This document shows, piece after piece, positions 10,564 through 21,100 of a stretch of 64,000 nt of DNA. The position numbers were made by a program, and so were the translations under genes. The stretch spans positions 682,001-746,000 of the forward strand of contig CANXME010000053.1 of NCBI GenBank assembly GCA_948144175.1, written 5' to 3'. Below the pieces are notes generated by a model. It did not search any database and was not told the origin of the DNA. It saw only the letters and a list, made by a program, of their open reading frames with translations. The DNA comes from Closterium sp. NIES-65. Lineage: Eukaryota; Streptophyta; Zygnematophyceae; Desmidiales; Closteriaceae. Numbering within the stretch: position 1 is the first letter of the stretch; every line of letters starts with the position of its first letter.

Positions 10564-13500
10564 TCAAGAGGAGAGCAAGTGAGGCAAGACAGGTACAAGA
10601 CCCAGCTGGGTGCAAAAGCGCTGATGGTCACAAGGCGCGAGTGCCTTGGTGAACACATCAGCAGTGTTGGCCTCAGAGGCCATGTACGCAAGTCGCAACT
10701 GACCACGCTGCTGCAGCTCACGAGCAAGGAAGTAGCGGAGAGCAATGTGCTTCGTTCTGTGCTCCAAGCGCTGCTCTCGACACAAGGCCAGCATGGCCTT
10801 GTTGTCTACGTACAGCACTGGAGGAGAACGAGGCGGCTCTCCAAGGTCAGTCAGCAGGTAGGTGAGCCAGCGAAGCTCCTGTGCAGCCATGGCCCCGGCG
10901 TAGATCTCAGCCTCACAACTGGAGCCGAGAACCGAAGACGAGCGAGTAGACCGCCACGAGACAGAGCCGGAACCAAGGCTGAAGGTGTAACTCTGTGACG
11001 ACCGCTGCGTAGCCTGGTCGTCAGCCCAAGAAGCGTCCGCGTGGCCGGTAAGAACCACTGGACTCCGCCCTCCAAGCACTAGCCCCATGCCCGACGTACT
11101 GCACAGGTAGCGCAATACCCTCTTCGCTGCAGCCATGTGCTCCGGTCTGTGTCTCCCAGGAGCAACATAGCGTGCAAGAATGCTCAGAGGGTATGCAAGG
11201 TCAGGTCGTGTGCAGGTCATCAGGTACATGAGGCATCCAACAAGCTCTGCATACGGACCACTCGACTCTACGGACTCATCCGAAGGCAGAGCTGAGAGTG
11301 AGTGGCGAGTAGGCAGAGGAGTGGCCTGAGGCGAGGAGTACGTGAAGCCGAAGCGCTGAAGGACCTGCTGCACCATGTGTGACTGAGTCAAGGTAATGGT
11401 GCGGCGTGCTCTGTCCCGAGTGATCTGCAAGCCAAGGTAGCTGCGCAGTTCACCCAGGTCTGTGCACGTGTGTCTCTTCAGCAGCTCGGACTTCACGTAG
11501 GTGAGTCCAGCAGTGTCCGCTGTGGCAAAGACCAAGTCGTCGACGTACACGAGGATGTAGAACGGCGGCAGGGAAGTGTCGGTGCGAAGAAACAGCGACG
11601 GGTCAGCAGTAGAAGGAGCAAACCCAAGAGCCGCAAGCGTAGTCCTCAGTGTGTCGTGCCACTCACGCGGTGCCTGGCGGAGACCGTAGACTAGCCGTCG
11701 GAGGCTCCACTGGGTGCCAGGAGGGAAAGTCCCAGTGAAGCCAGGTGGACGGCGAAGCCAGATCTCCTCGTGCAGGCTACCCTGCAAGAACGCAGTGCTG
11801 AAGTCGAGAGAGTGAAGCTCGTAGTCGCGCTGAGCGGCTATGTGCAGCAGCACCCGAAGAGTAGTCATCTTCGGGGTGGGAGAGAAGGTCTGAAAGTAGT
11901 AAACTCCCTGTCGCTGACTGAAGCCACGAGCAACGTACCGTGCCTTGAAGACAGGTGGAGAGCCCGGCGGCCGCTTCACCCTGAAGATCCACATGCCACT
12001 GACGATGTTCGCCCCAGGAGGGGGAACCGCGTCAACGTAGGTGCCTGTGGACTTCCAGGAAGCCATCTCTGCATCCATAGCTGCCTGCCACTGAGAGGAG
12101 TAGGGACCCTCTACGGCCTCCGCGTAAGAACGCGGAGTCGGGATTTCTAGTGCATCCGGGTCTCCCTCAGGGGCAAGCAGTACAGACGCGAGATGAGGTG
12201 AAGCAGCCGCTAGACACTGTAACTCCTCCTGCCTGTCCTCTAGGACGTCCGTGCCAAGAGCACACTCACCCCCGACGGACGGAGGACAGACAGACGCAGA
12301 CTCAGCAACAAGACTAGCAGCGTAGTCGAGACGACAGCGAGCAGCAAAGTCGACGAGCTCAGCGACAAGGGCAGACGCAGCAGTGGACTCAAACGAGGGG
12401 TCAGTGACGACAGTAGCAAGGAGACGCGTGACAGTAGGACTGGCAGCACGAAGAGAGTCCGACTCAGGGTCGGCAAGCGCAGGAAGAGAGGACTCAGGAG
12501 GAGAAGGCAAAGGGGCACGCAGAGGAGCAGTGGACGGACGCAAAGACATCCGGTGCGTGCCAGGGACAGGAGGAGGACGCTGACGCGAACTGCGACCACT
12601 AGCGCGAGCAGCACGAACAGGCGACGCGGGACGAGACGCAGGCTCACGACGCTCAGCAAGACCTCCAGTAGGACCAGTGTAAGGAGAGGGAGCAGGCAGT
12701 GGAGAGGAAGGCTCCAGCAGGGACTGCGACTGGACAGGCGGTGGACCCTCTACTAGAGGAGAAAGACCAAGAACCTGCTGCAGGAGCGGAACGAAGTACG
12801 GCCGAGGCCGCGCGGCAGCTCCAGACTCAGCAGGGACAGCACCACCACCTTCAGCGACAGCACCAGCGCCACCCACACCTCCAGCGGCAGGACCAACAGC
12901 AGTAGGCTCAGCACCAACGCCCTCAGCAGCTCCAGCTCCAGGAGGACCCGCAGGTCCAGCAGCTCCGGGACCGGCAGCACCCGCACCCTCGACGGTCGAA
13001 GAAGCTCCAGCTCCAGCTCCAGTAGCACCTCCGGACGCAGCAGCACGCCTCCAGCGGCGAGCGAACCACTCGCGCAGCTCCTGTGGAGAGAGGGGCTCCC
13101 GGCGAGACGCAGCAGCAGGAGAAACCCCAGGCTCAGCAGCTCCAGACGCAGCACCCCCAGGCTCAGCAGCTCCCAGCACAGCACCCCCAGGCTCAGCAGC
13201 TCCCGACCCAGCACCCCCAGACCCAGCACCTCCAGGCACAGCACCCTCCGGCTCAGCACCCCCAGGCTCCGCACCCTCCGCAGTAGCACCCTGAGGCCCA
13301 GCACCCCCAGTAGTAGCACCCCCAGGCTCAGCACCCTCGCGCACAGCACCCCCAGAGTCAGCACCCCCAGGCTCAGCACCCGCAGCAGCACCAGAGTCAC
13401 CAGTAACCTCGACCGGGTCAACGGCGTCTACCTGGGACACACCTGAGGGGGCAGGAACCTGAGGGGGGAGGGGGTCGACCGGGGGGGGAACCGGCACAAG

Positions 13501-15064
13501 GAAGTCCGGGGGAGGGGGGAGGGAAGGAGTGCGGTAGGGGAAGAGACGGTAGAAGGGGACAGACTCGTCGAACGTGACGTCCTGGGAGGACAGAACACGA
13601 CGAGAGGAGGGGTGGTAAAACTGCCACCCTGGGGCGTCAGTGGGGAAGCCAAGGAAGACACAGGGAGCAGCACGAGGGGACAGCTTGTCCGCAGACAAGT
13701 CGCGGACAAACGCCCGAGATCCCCAGACACGGAACACAGACGCATCGCCAACCTTCCCCGTCCACAGCAAGGCTGGGGACATCGCAGGTCGAGAGACCCG
13801 GGGGTGAAGGTTGAGCTGATGCGCCGCGTACCTCACCGCAAACGGCCACAGAAAATGGGGGGCAGCCGCATGCATCATGGACGTACGAGCGACATCCATG
13901 ACCATGCCAATGCGGCGCTCAGCAATCCCATTTTGCTGTGGTGAGTCCGGAAGCGTGAAGGTCTGGCAGATCCCCCGCGCACGACAGTAGTCCCGCAGAA
14001 GGCGAGAAGAGAACTCTCCGCCTCTGTCCGAGTGCAGACGCAGAACAGGAAAGTCCGAGCCGGAGCTCTTCCTGAGCTGGAGACGAGCCTCGCGGATCCA
14101 GTCGATCAGCACCTCAGTGACCGCACCCTTGCTGCGCAAGGGGAGGACTGTGGTGTAACGCGAGTAGTCGTCAACCACCAACAGGAAGTAGCGCTCGTAA
14201 CCCTGCCCACGGACGGGGGCTGGGCCCCACACATCCATGTGAAGCGTCTGCAGGGGAGCCTCTGTCAGGGGGAAGTGGGAGGAGTGAGGAGTAGCCCGGA
14301 GGCGACCCTCGACACAGGGGACACAGGAAGGTCCTGGCCCGGAGGGGAGAGGAGGGAGAGACTGGGGAAGACCAGAGACAAGGACACGGGAAGCCATGCT
14401 CCGAAGACGGGGCAAGGAGGGGTGGCCAAGACGGTGGTGCCACAAGAGAGTCTCGTGAGACAGGAGGCGACAAGAACAGGGGGCAGACTCAGGACCTGAC
14501 CGGGACGCAGCAGCAAGCACCTGACCCGACGCAGCCACCTGACTAGACGCAGGGACAGGAGGAGACTCAACGGTCAGGGTGTAGAGACTCGACCCCGGCC
14601 GACGCGAGAACGTGGCCAGGTGTCGGCCTGTGCGTGCCTCCGTGCAGTGGGTCACCCGCTGACTCGCAGGAGTGAACTGGTGAACCCCCACATCCTGCAG
14701 GTCCGCTCCACTCACCAAGTTCGTAGAGAACGAGGGAAGGTACAGACCAGACAGGGTGCCCGAAGGGGCAGCCGGACACGGGAGGACAGTGGAGAAGTGA
14801 GACAGGACAGGACCCCCAGAGGGGTCAGCAAGGGAGACCGCAACCGGCCGGCCAAGCGGCGTAAGGGTAGTGCGGTCTCGAAAGAAGGAGCGAGAAGCCC
14901 CGGAGTCAAGTGTGAAAGTGAGGGAGGACGAGGACGACGCAGTACCTGAGAGCGCAGTCTCACCAGTACCTGAGAGTACAGACGCACTGGCACCTAGAGC
15001 AGCAGCCTCACAAGCACCTAGCGCAGCAGTACCAATGCCCGGGTCGGGCTGGAAACACGGTAAC
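10564..15064 (-). CDS. pol: Copia element 2 pol (protease-integrase-RT-RNase H)
   Basis: The pol frame is open from about 15064 to the stop at 10564; the first Met at 14718 lies downstream of the protease. Visible domains in order: retropepsin (FTLDSGASRSFF, about 14910), GAG-pre-integrase zinc finger (LLWHHRLGHPSLPRL ... CVPC), integrase core with D, D, E (HMDVWGP, LHSDRGGEF, NGIAERR), an EPGGA-rich linker, RT (VARGFSQRQGV, YVDDLVF) and RNase H (GHADASWADD, ANTADVFTKALAP). No internal stops. Protease is in a different frame from gag, so expression needs a -1 shift, or an indel has separated them. Confidence 0.85.
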
Positions 15065-16466
15065 CCTCATTCTCCTCACTATAATCCACAGCATACATAG
15101 CAGCAAGGATAGCATCAAAATCAAGATCAAAGATCGCTACACCAGCCCTGAGAAGCTCATCCCAGCGAGGGATCTCACTAGCCCCAGGGAACTGCCGACG
15201 CCAAGCGTCCGTCAGGCGGCCAAAGCAGCGCTGGGTGGCGTGGGCACCCCCACACTGCTCACCCGCGCGGTCGCCGGAACGAAGAACGTAGGTGCAGGGA
15301 CCAGTACCCCCACCCCTCTGACGCCCAGCGTACCACTCACGAAGCTGCTGAGGCGGAGGGATGTCCCGCGAGCGCTGCTGCTGCTGCCGCTGCGAGCGCT
15401 GGCCACCACCACCGCCGCTACGCTGCTGGGTACCACCCCGACCAGCTCCACCTCCTCCACCACCACCGCCTCCTCCGCTGCCGCCTCCACCGCCTCCACC
15501 TCCGCCGCCTCCACCCCCGCCGCTGCCTCCACCACCACCGCTGGCACCACCACCACCGTCTCCGCCGCTGCTGCCACCACCACCACCACCCCCGCCACTA
15601 GTCCCGCCGCCACCCCCACTCCCTCCGCCGCCACCGCCGCCACCGCCACCGCCCCCTCCAGCTCCACCCGCGCCCTTGCCCCCCTTGCCCTTGCTGGAGC
15701 GACGTCTCCCACTAGGGGTAGACGCCGCGCCGACCGACTCAAGACCAAGCAGGTCGGCAGCAGCAGCAGAGGCAACAGAGGGCAGCAAGGGGGAAGGAGA
15801 GCACCCCTCAAAGATGGGGGTGCGAGGGTCACCACGAGAAGCACCTACAGCGACTATGCTCTTCTCCGCTGCGAGGAGGGCCTTCTCGAGGAGGTCGACG
15901 GTGAGGGTGGTGGGACAGACTGCGAGAAAGTGGTCCCTGACGACGCGAAGGGAGTCAAGGAGGCGCGCGACGACGTAGTAGAGAGCGATGTACATGGGGG
16001 GTGGGTTCTTAGCGCAGAACTCAGCAGGAAGGGCGGCGCGGTAGCGAGTGTCACTAGTGCGGAGGTGCGTAATGAGGTCAGCAACAGTGGGAAAGGCAGA
16101 GAGGTCAGGAAAGAGGTAGGGAAGCATGAGACGGCTCAGTGCAGCAGTGGCAGGGGAGGAGTAGCGCGCAACTACAGCGTCGTACAAGGTCTGAGCACTC
16201 TTGTACTGACTAAAGTGCGCACGCTCAGAGGTAGGGAGGTGGCGACGCACAGCAAGACGTGCAGCAGCATCGCGGGTGGCCCACTGAGAGCGGATAGTGG
16301 GATCAGCATCAGTAGCAGGAGCAGGAGAGGCGCCAGAGGTGAGGTCAAAGAGAGAAAGGCCGTCAGCCCTGTCGCACTGTAAGAACAGCTGCAGGTCGTC
16401 TAACCAGACCTCAAAATCAATGGCGCGACCCTCAGCGTCAAAAGCTAGGACACTAGGGGTAGCCAT
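15018..16466 (-). CDS. gag: Copia element 2 gag
   Basis: The start is set at MATPSVLAFDAEGRAIDF (16466), which matches the MATPRVLRFDADGRPLDF start of element 3. It is a gag-like capsid of the copia UBN2 type followed by a long poly-Gly stretch and a Cys/His region (CTYVLRSGDRAGEQCGGAHA, then RCFGRLTDAWRRQF) instead of a classical CCHC knuckle. It ends at 15018, overlapping the pol frame by about 50 nt. I see no canonical X-XXY-YYZ slippery heptamer in the overlap. Confidence 0.75.
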   Translation of the reverse strand: MATPSVLAFDAEGRAIDFEVWLDDLQLFLQCDRADGLSLFDLTSGASPAPATDADPTIRSQWATRDAAARLAVRRHLPTSERAHFSQYKSAQTLYDAVVARYSSPATAALSRLMLPYLFPDLSAFPTVADLITHLRTSDTRYRAALPAEFCAKNPPPMYIALYYVVARLLDSLRVVRDHFLAVCPTTLTVDLLEKALLAAEKSIVAVGASRGDPRTPIFEGCSPSPLLPSVASAAAADLLGLESVGAASTPSGRRRSSKGKGGKGAGGAGGGGGGGGGGGGGSGGGGGTSGGGGGGGGSSGGDGGGGASGGGGGSGGGGGGGGGGGGGGSGGGGGGGGGGAGRGGTQQRSGGGGGQRSQRQQQQRSRDIPPPQQLREWYAGRQRGGGTGPCTYVLRSGDRAGEQCGGAHATQRCFGRLTDAWRRQFPGASEIPRWDELLRAGVAIFDLDFDAILAAMYAVDYSEENEGYRVSSPTRALVLLR

Positions 16467-16499
16467 GGCGACGACAGCGACGCAGTGCAAGCAGTAGGG

Positions 16500-17574
16500 A
16501 AAGAGCTCGCAGTGTCAGTGGGACTGTGCTCACCAGGCAGGGCAGGTCGTGCAGCTCCGCAGAAAGGCGGCTCAGCGACCGGGCGGCTCGAGTGCACAGC
16601 GGCTCGGCTCCCAGGCGGCTCGGCGGCAGGGCGGCTCGGGTGCAGGGCGGCTCGGCTCCCGGGCGGCTCGGCGGCAGGGCGGCTCGGCGTTGGGCGGCTC
16701 GGCTCCCGGGCGGTTCGGCTGCTGGGGCGGCTCTGCTGCTGGGGCGGCTCGGCCGAGAGATGCAGGGGCGGGGCCGTCAGGTGCAGCGGCGGGTCGACCG
16801 GTGCAGCGGCGGGGCCGGCAGTTGAGCGGCGGGCCGGCAGGTGAAGCGGCGGGCCGGCAGGTGAAGCGGCGGGCCGGCAGGTGCAGCGGCGGGGCCGTCA
16901 GGTGAAGCGGCGGGCCGTCAGGTGCAGCGGCGGGCCGGCAGGTGCAGCGGCGGGGCCGTAGGGTGCAGCGGCGGGCCGACCAGGTGAGGCGGCGGGCCGT
17001 AGGGTGCAGCGGCGGGCCGTAGGGTGCAGCGGCGGGCCGGCAGGTGCAGCGGCGGGGCCGTCAGGTGAAGCGGCGGGCCGCTGGGTGCAGCGGCGGGCCG
17101 GCAGGTGAGCGGCGGGCCGGCAGGTGCAGCGGCGGGGCCGTCAGGTGAGGCGGCGGGCCGTAGGGTGCAGTGGCGGGCCGTAGGGTGCAGCGGCGGAGCC
17201 GGCGGTGGGGCCGCGTCAGTGGAGGCGGCGGGGCCGCGTCAAGCAGGCGGCGGGACCGCGACGAAGCGGGCGGCAGGGCCGCGTCAGAGCCGGCGGCGGG
17301 GCCGCGTCAGTGGAGGCGGCGGGGCCGCGTCAAGCAGGCGGCGGGGCCGCGACGAAGCGGGCGGCAGGGCCGCGTCAGAGCCGGCGGCGGGGCCGCGTCA
17401 AGCAGGCGGCGGGGTCGCGATCAGGAGGGGTGGCGGGGCCGCGTCTGAGGGACAGCGGGGCCGCGAGGGAAATGGCGACCCGAGGGGTCGCTAAAAAAAA
17501 AGGGCGCGCCTCGGGGCGCGCTTCAGTGGGCCCTAAAAAAAAAACGGTCCTAAGGAAGGACCCGCTCTATACCA
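16500..17574 (-). repeat. GC-rich minisatellite leader of copia element 2
   Basis: Degenerate tandem units of about 20 bp on the plus strand (GGCGGGCCGGCAGGTGCAGC and GGGCGGCTCGGC types, then GGCGGCGGGGCCGCGTCA). It lies between the primer-binding site and gag. The open frames on it are Gly/Arg/Ala low complexity and are not genes. Confidence 0.7.
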
Positions 17575-17627
17575 TGTGAAAGAAGTGAACAGGAATGAAA
17601 TGACTAAGGAAAGATTAGGTACAAATA
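17575..17627 (-). repeat. 5' LTR of copia element 2, first part
   Basis: 53 bp identical to 10229-10281. It is interrupted by copia element 1 at the AAATA target (17623-17627, repeated at 23681-23685) and continues at 23686-23763. Confidence 0.9.
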
Positions 17628-18057
17628 TGTTGGAAACAATAAGTCCTAAGTGCGCTTCTGTCGTATCAAAATCCAAGGTACCAAGCGAAGCAGTCCCAAT
17701 CGAAGCATCGAGTCAACCTCGGAGGTTAGGGTAACCGCCTGGAGGTTACGAGAAAGTCAAAGGTCGCTGACCTTTGACTCGACAATTACAGCGCGACAGT
17801 TAAGGACACACAACTGACTCGTTACAGAGCAGTTGCCCGAGTCGCGCTACATCGAACCGCAACAGCAATACAGTTATCTATCTATTCCCTGTACTCTTAT
17901 ATAAATCCTTGTATTTGCTTGTTTAATTCAATCAACTTTGCTCTCACACACCAGTGCAAGGTCGGTTCAAATTCTTCACTAAACGCTTCCGCTATTACAA
18001 CTACTTCACCTAGAGTTATCCCTTGCAAAGATCCTAAGGGGCTATCTCAGCCCAACA
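17628..18057 (+). repeat. 5' LTR of copia element 1 (430 bp)
   Basis: It starts TGTTGGAAAC and ends CAGCCCAACA (6-bp inverted TGTTGG/CCAACA). A TATA-like TATATAAA lies at about 17898. It is identical by eye to the 3' LTR at 23251-23680. TGGTATGAGAGC follows as primer-binding site, one base off TGGTATCAGAGC. Confidence 0.95.
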
Positions 18058-18112
18058 TGGTATGAGAGCAGACAAGGGAAACTCTACTCTTTTTTCAATA
18101 TCATTACAAGAC

Positions 18113-21100
18113 ATGGCAACAAACAAGGAAAGGAGCTCCCCTAATGGCTCCTCGGGCACTACTCCTACTCCACCGCCAGCCTCTGGCCTGCAGACAGAAG
18201 AAGGCACGGCAACAAGACCAAGAGGAACGTCAACCGAGACCCCCATGAACCACCCTTCGGACTTTGACCAGAACATGATGGAGAAATTTTTCTCCTTCAT
18301 GTCCTTCTACGAACAACACCAGCAGTCGGGACCTGCACAAACACACAACAGCAACAACGGAGCGACACCCATGAGTCTTGATGGGTCGTCATATGCGCGA
18401 GGAAACCAGCAGCAGCAACCTACCTTTGCTCCGTACGAGCGCGGGTCAATCAGCTTCGTGCCCCACCCGCAACCTTCACCTGGACAAGAAAGACCACTGG
18501 ACGCACTTCAAGTTCAGTCGCAGTTTGCACACGTCTTAAAACTGCAAACGTCAAGACCCTTCGACGGCAAAGACTTCTTTACCTGGTCCTTTGAATTCGA
18601 GCTGATGATGGAGGGCGCGCAGATACTCGGCTTCTTCGACGGGTCCCTGCAGTATCCAGCCAACGGGACACAATATGAAAGGCAGCAGTATACGTATCAA
18701 TCAATGATGGCGTATACAATCCTATTGAGGAACGTGACACCAACTCAGCAGCAGAACATTCGCTCTTACCGGACCTTCGGCAACTCGGCGGAGCTCGCGT
18801 ACAGCCATCTGAAGAACCTGTATCAAGCAACAGACAATGTAAACCAGAGCAGGTTAATGGCGCAGTTGACGACAGTCGAAATGAAACCAGGAGAAAAAGG
18901 ACTGGCGTATATCAGCCGATGTCGCGAACTGCGCGACAAGCTGCTTCGATGCGGAGGGTCAATCTCTGAAGACGCCTTCGTGACAGTCATCATTGGTGGG
19001 CTTGGTCCTCAGTGGCGCGCCACCAAAGCCATTCTTCGAGCCCACGGAAGAATCTCTGAAGCTGCACTCTGCGCCGAAATACATGCCGAGCAGCAAGATA
19101 TGGACCTGCAGGAAGAACGACACAGGAAGAAAACGACAGTATCAGAGTTCGCATTCCACACTCAACGACGACACAGCAATTATAACAACCGACAGCAGCA
19201 ACCGAAGATAGTACCTCCCTTCTGCCACATCTGCAAGACTTCAGGGCACCCGCGCACACACTGCCCGAATCGTCAGCAATCAACGGCACCACAGCGACAA
19301 CTTCGACCTTCAAGCTCCCAAATGGCTTCAACACAAGCAAGTGCGACGACCACTATTCAAGCTTCAACGACTTCACCCGGACAACCTGCACAAGGAGCAA
19401 GAAATATAATCAACTGCATGACGAAGATAACCGATTCATGTACAACCGAATCACCACCACACTACTCACCGGAAGAAGAGCTTGACAACAGAACGCCTCG
19501 CCGTGAGCTACTCCAGCCGAATCCAACGTACGCCGCCATCGCTCAAAGTGAACCGTCCGGCCAAGACACCTGGTTCTTGGACAGTTGCTGCGGGCAACAC
19601 ATGTGCTCGTCCGGGCGTTTCGTACAACGCGAACATCGACTCCAACGGGAAGTGATCATCACGGTTGCCAACAACCAAAACCTGCGCACACGAAGACAAG
19701 GAGTGGTACAGCTTCAGTCAAGAGAAACAAATGTCATACTGCACATGTCTAAGGTACTCATCGCTGAAGGACTCGGCTACAACTTACTGAGCGTTAGCCA
19801 GTTGATGGCGAAAGGAATTCATCTGGAAGCCGACAGCACGACCCAGGAGTTCAAACTTTACCACGGGAGAGGCGGTCTCTACATCGGGAAAGCAGTGCTG
19901 AAGAACAACGTCTTCGTCCTCGACTTCGTTCCTGACCTGGGCACTGCAGACAGCGACGCCATCGTGAATTTCACTGACTGGACACACCCTCCGGATCTCG
20001 ACCCCGACTTCAGCCCAGGAGGCTTCTGGTACTCGCACACCATTCCTGAAGCAGAACGAACACGAGCATTAGCAACAATTCGACAATCGGCAGCAGTAAC
20101 AACATCGGCAGCAGCAACAACATCGGCAGCAGCAACAACATCGGCAGCAGCAACAACATCGGCAGCAGCAACAACATCAGCAGCAGCAGGAACAACGACA
20201 CCAGTCACAGTCGACGAAGCACCACCAACACCCGCGAAACAGCTGAATCCGACTCAACGTGAAGTCCACCGAAGCGCCAACCTCGTCGCCAGCTTTTACT
20301 CCAACTCCGACGCATATCAGCGTTCACCTGGACACCGCGCCTCTGAAGAGATCTGGCACGCACGAACAGGACATCCAAGCAACACGGTTTTGAATAACAC
20401 GATAAGAGCAGGAGTCCTTGACAAAGATTCTCTACTTCTACCCGATGGCAGAGAACTCCAGAAGGCACGAGGGACTTGCCTTATATGTCCCGAAGCTGAC
20501 TTACCTCATCGACCGTTTGCTTCACATCACAACCCGAGCGCTCCAGCGTACGCACCACTCGAAAAAGTCTACAGCGACATCCTCTACAATCGCGAGCCAG
20601 GACAAGTCAACTACAACTACACCATCACCTTCATCGACGCCGCCACTCGATACGTCTGGCATCGCAACCTACCCAGCCGCGACATGGCGCTCGCAGCATT
20701 CGCCGCCTGGCTACCGATAGCAGAGAGAGAGTCTGGAACACAACTGAAAAATTTCCAGTCAGACGGAGGTGGCGAGTACACCTCTCACCGCTTCAAGCAG
20801 TTCTTGGCGGAAAGGGGGATCAAGCAACTCCTCTCCCTTCCCTACGCACATCAGCAGCAAGGTGTTGCAGAACGACTGAACAGGACCCTGCAGAACAGCA
20901 TGCGCAAACTATTACGTGGCATGCGGCTACCCAACCACCAGTGGCCAGCAGCAATGGACCACGCTGTCATGCTACACAACTTGTTGTCGTCGTCGTCACT
21001 CCCGAACAACGCATCACCGCATCTGCTGTGGACAGGGAAGCAGGGCAGCACGAAAATGTTACGAGTTTTCGGGTGCATGGTACAGTACAGACCCCCAGAA

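Noticed and set aside
15240-16382. Plus-strand Thr/Ser/Ala ORF of 380 codons
   Set aside because: Antisense shadow of copia gag, whose poly-Gly tract is open on both strands.
16485-17579. Gly/Arg-rich plus-strand ORFs
   Set aside because: Minisatellite leader of copia 2 with no start-context or domain evidence.
18062-18112. Upstream ATG of the intact copia polyprotein
   Set aside because: That ATG lies inside the primer-binding site and arises from a C-to-G variant in it. The next Met at 18113 fits better.
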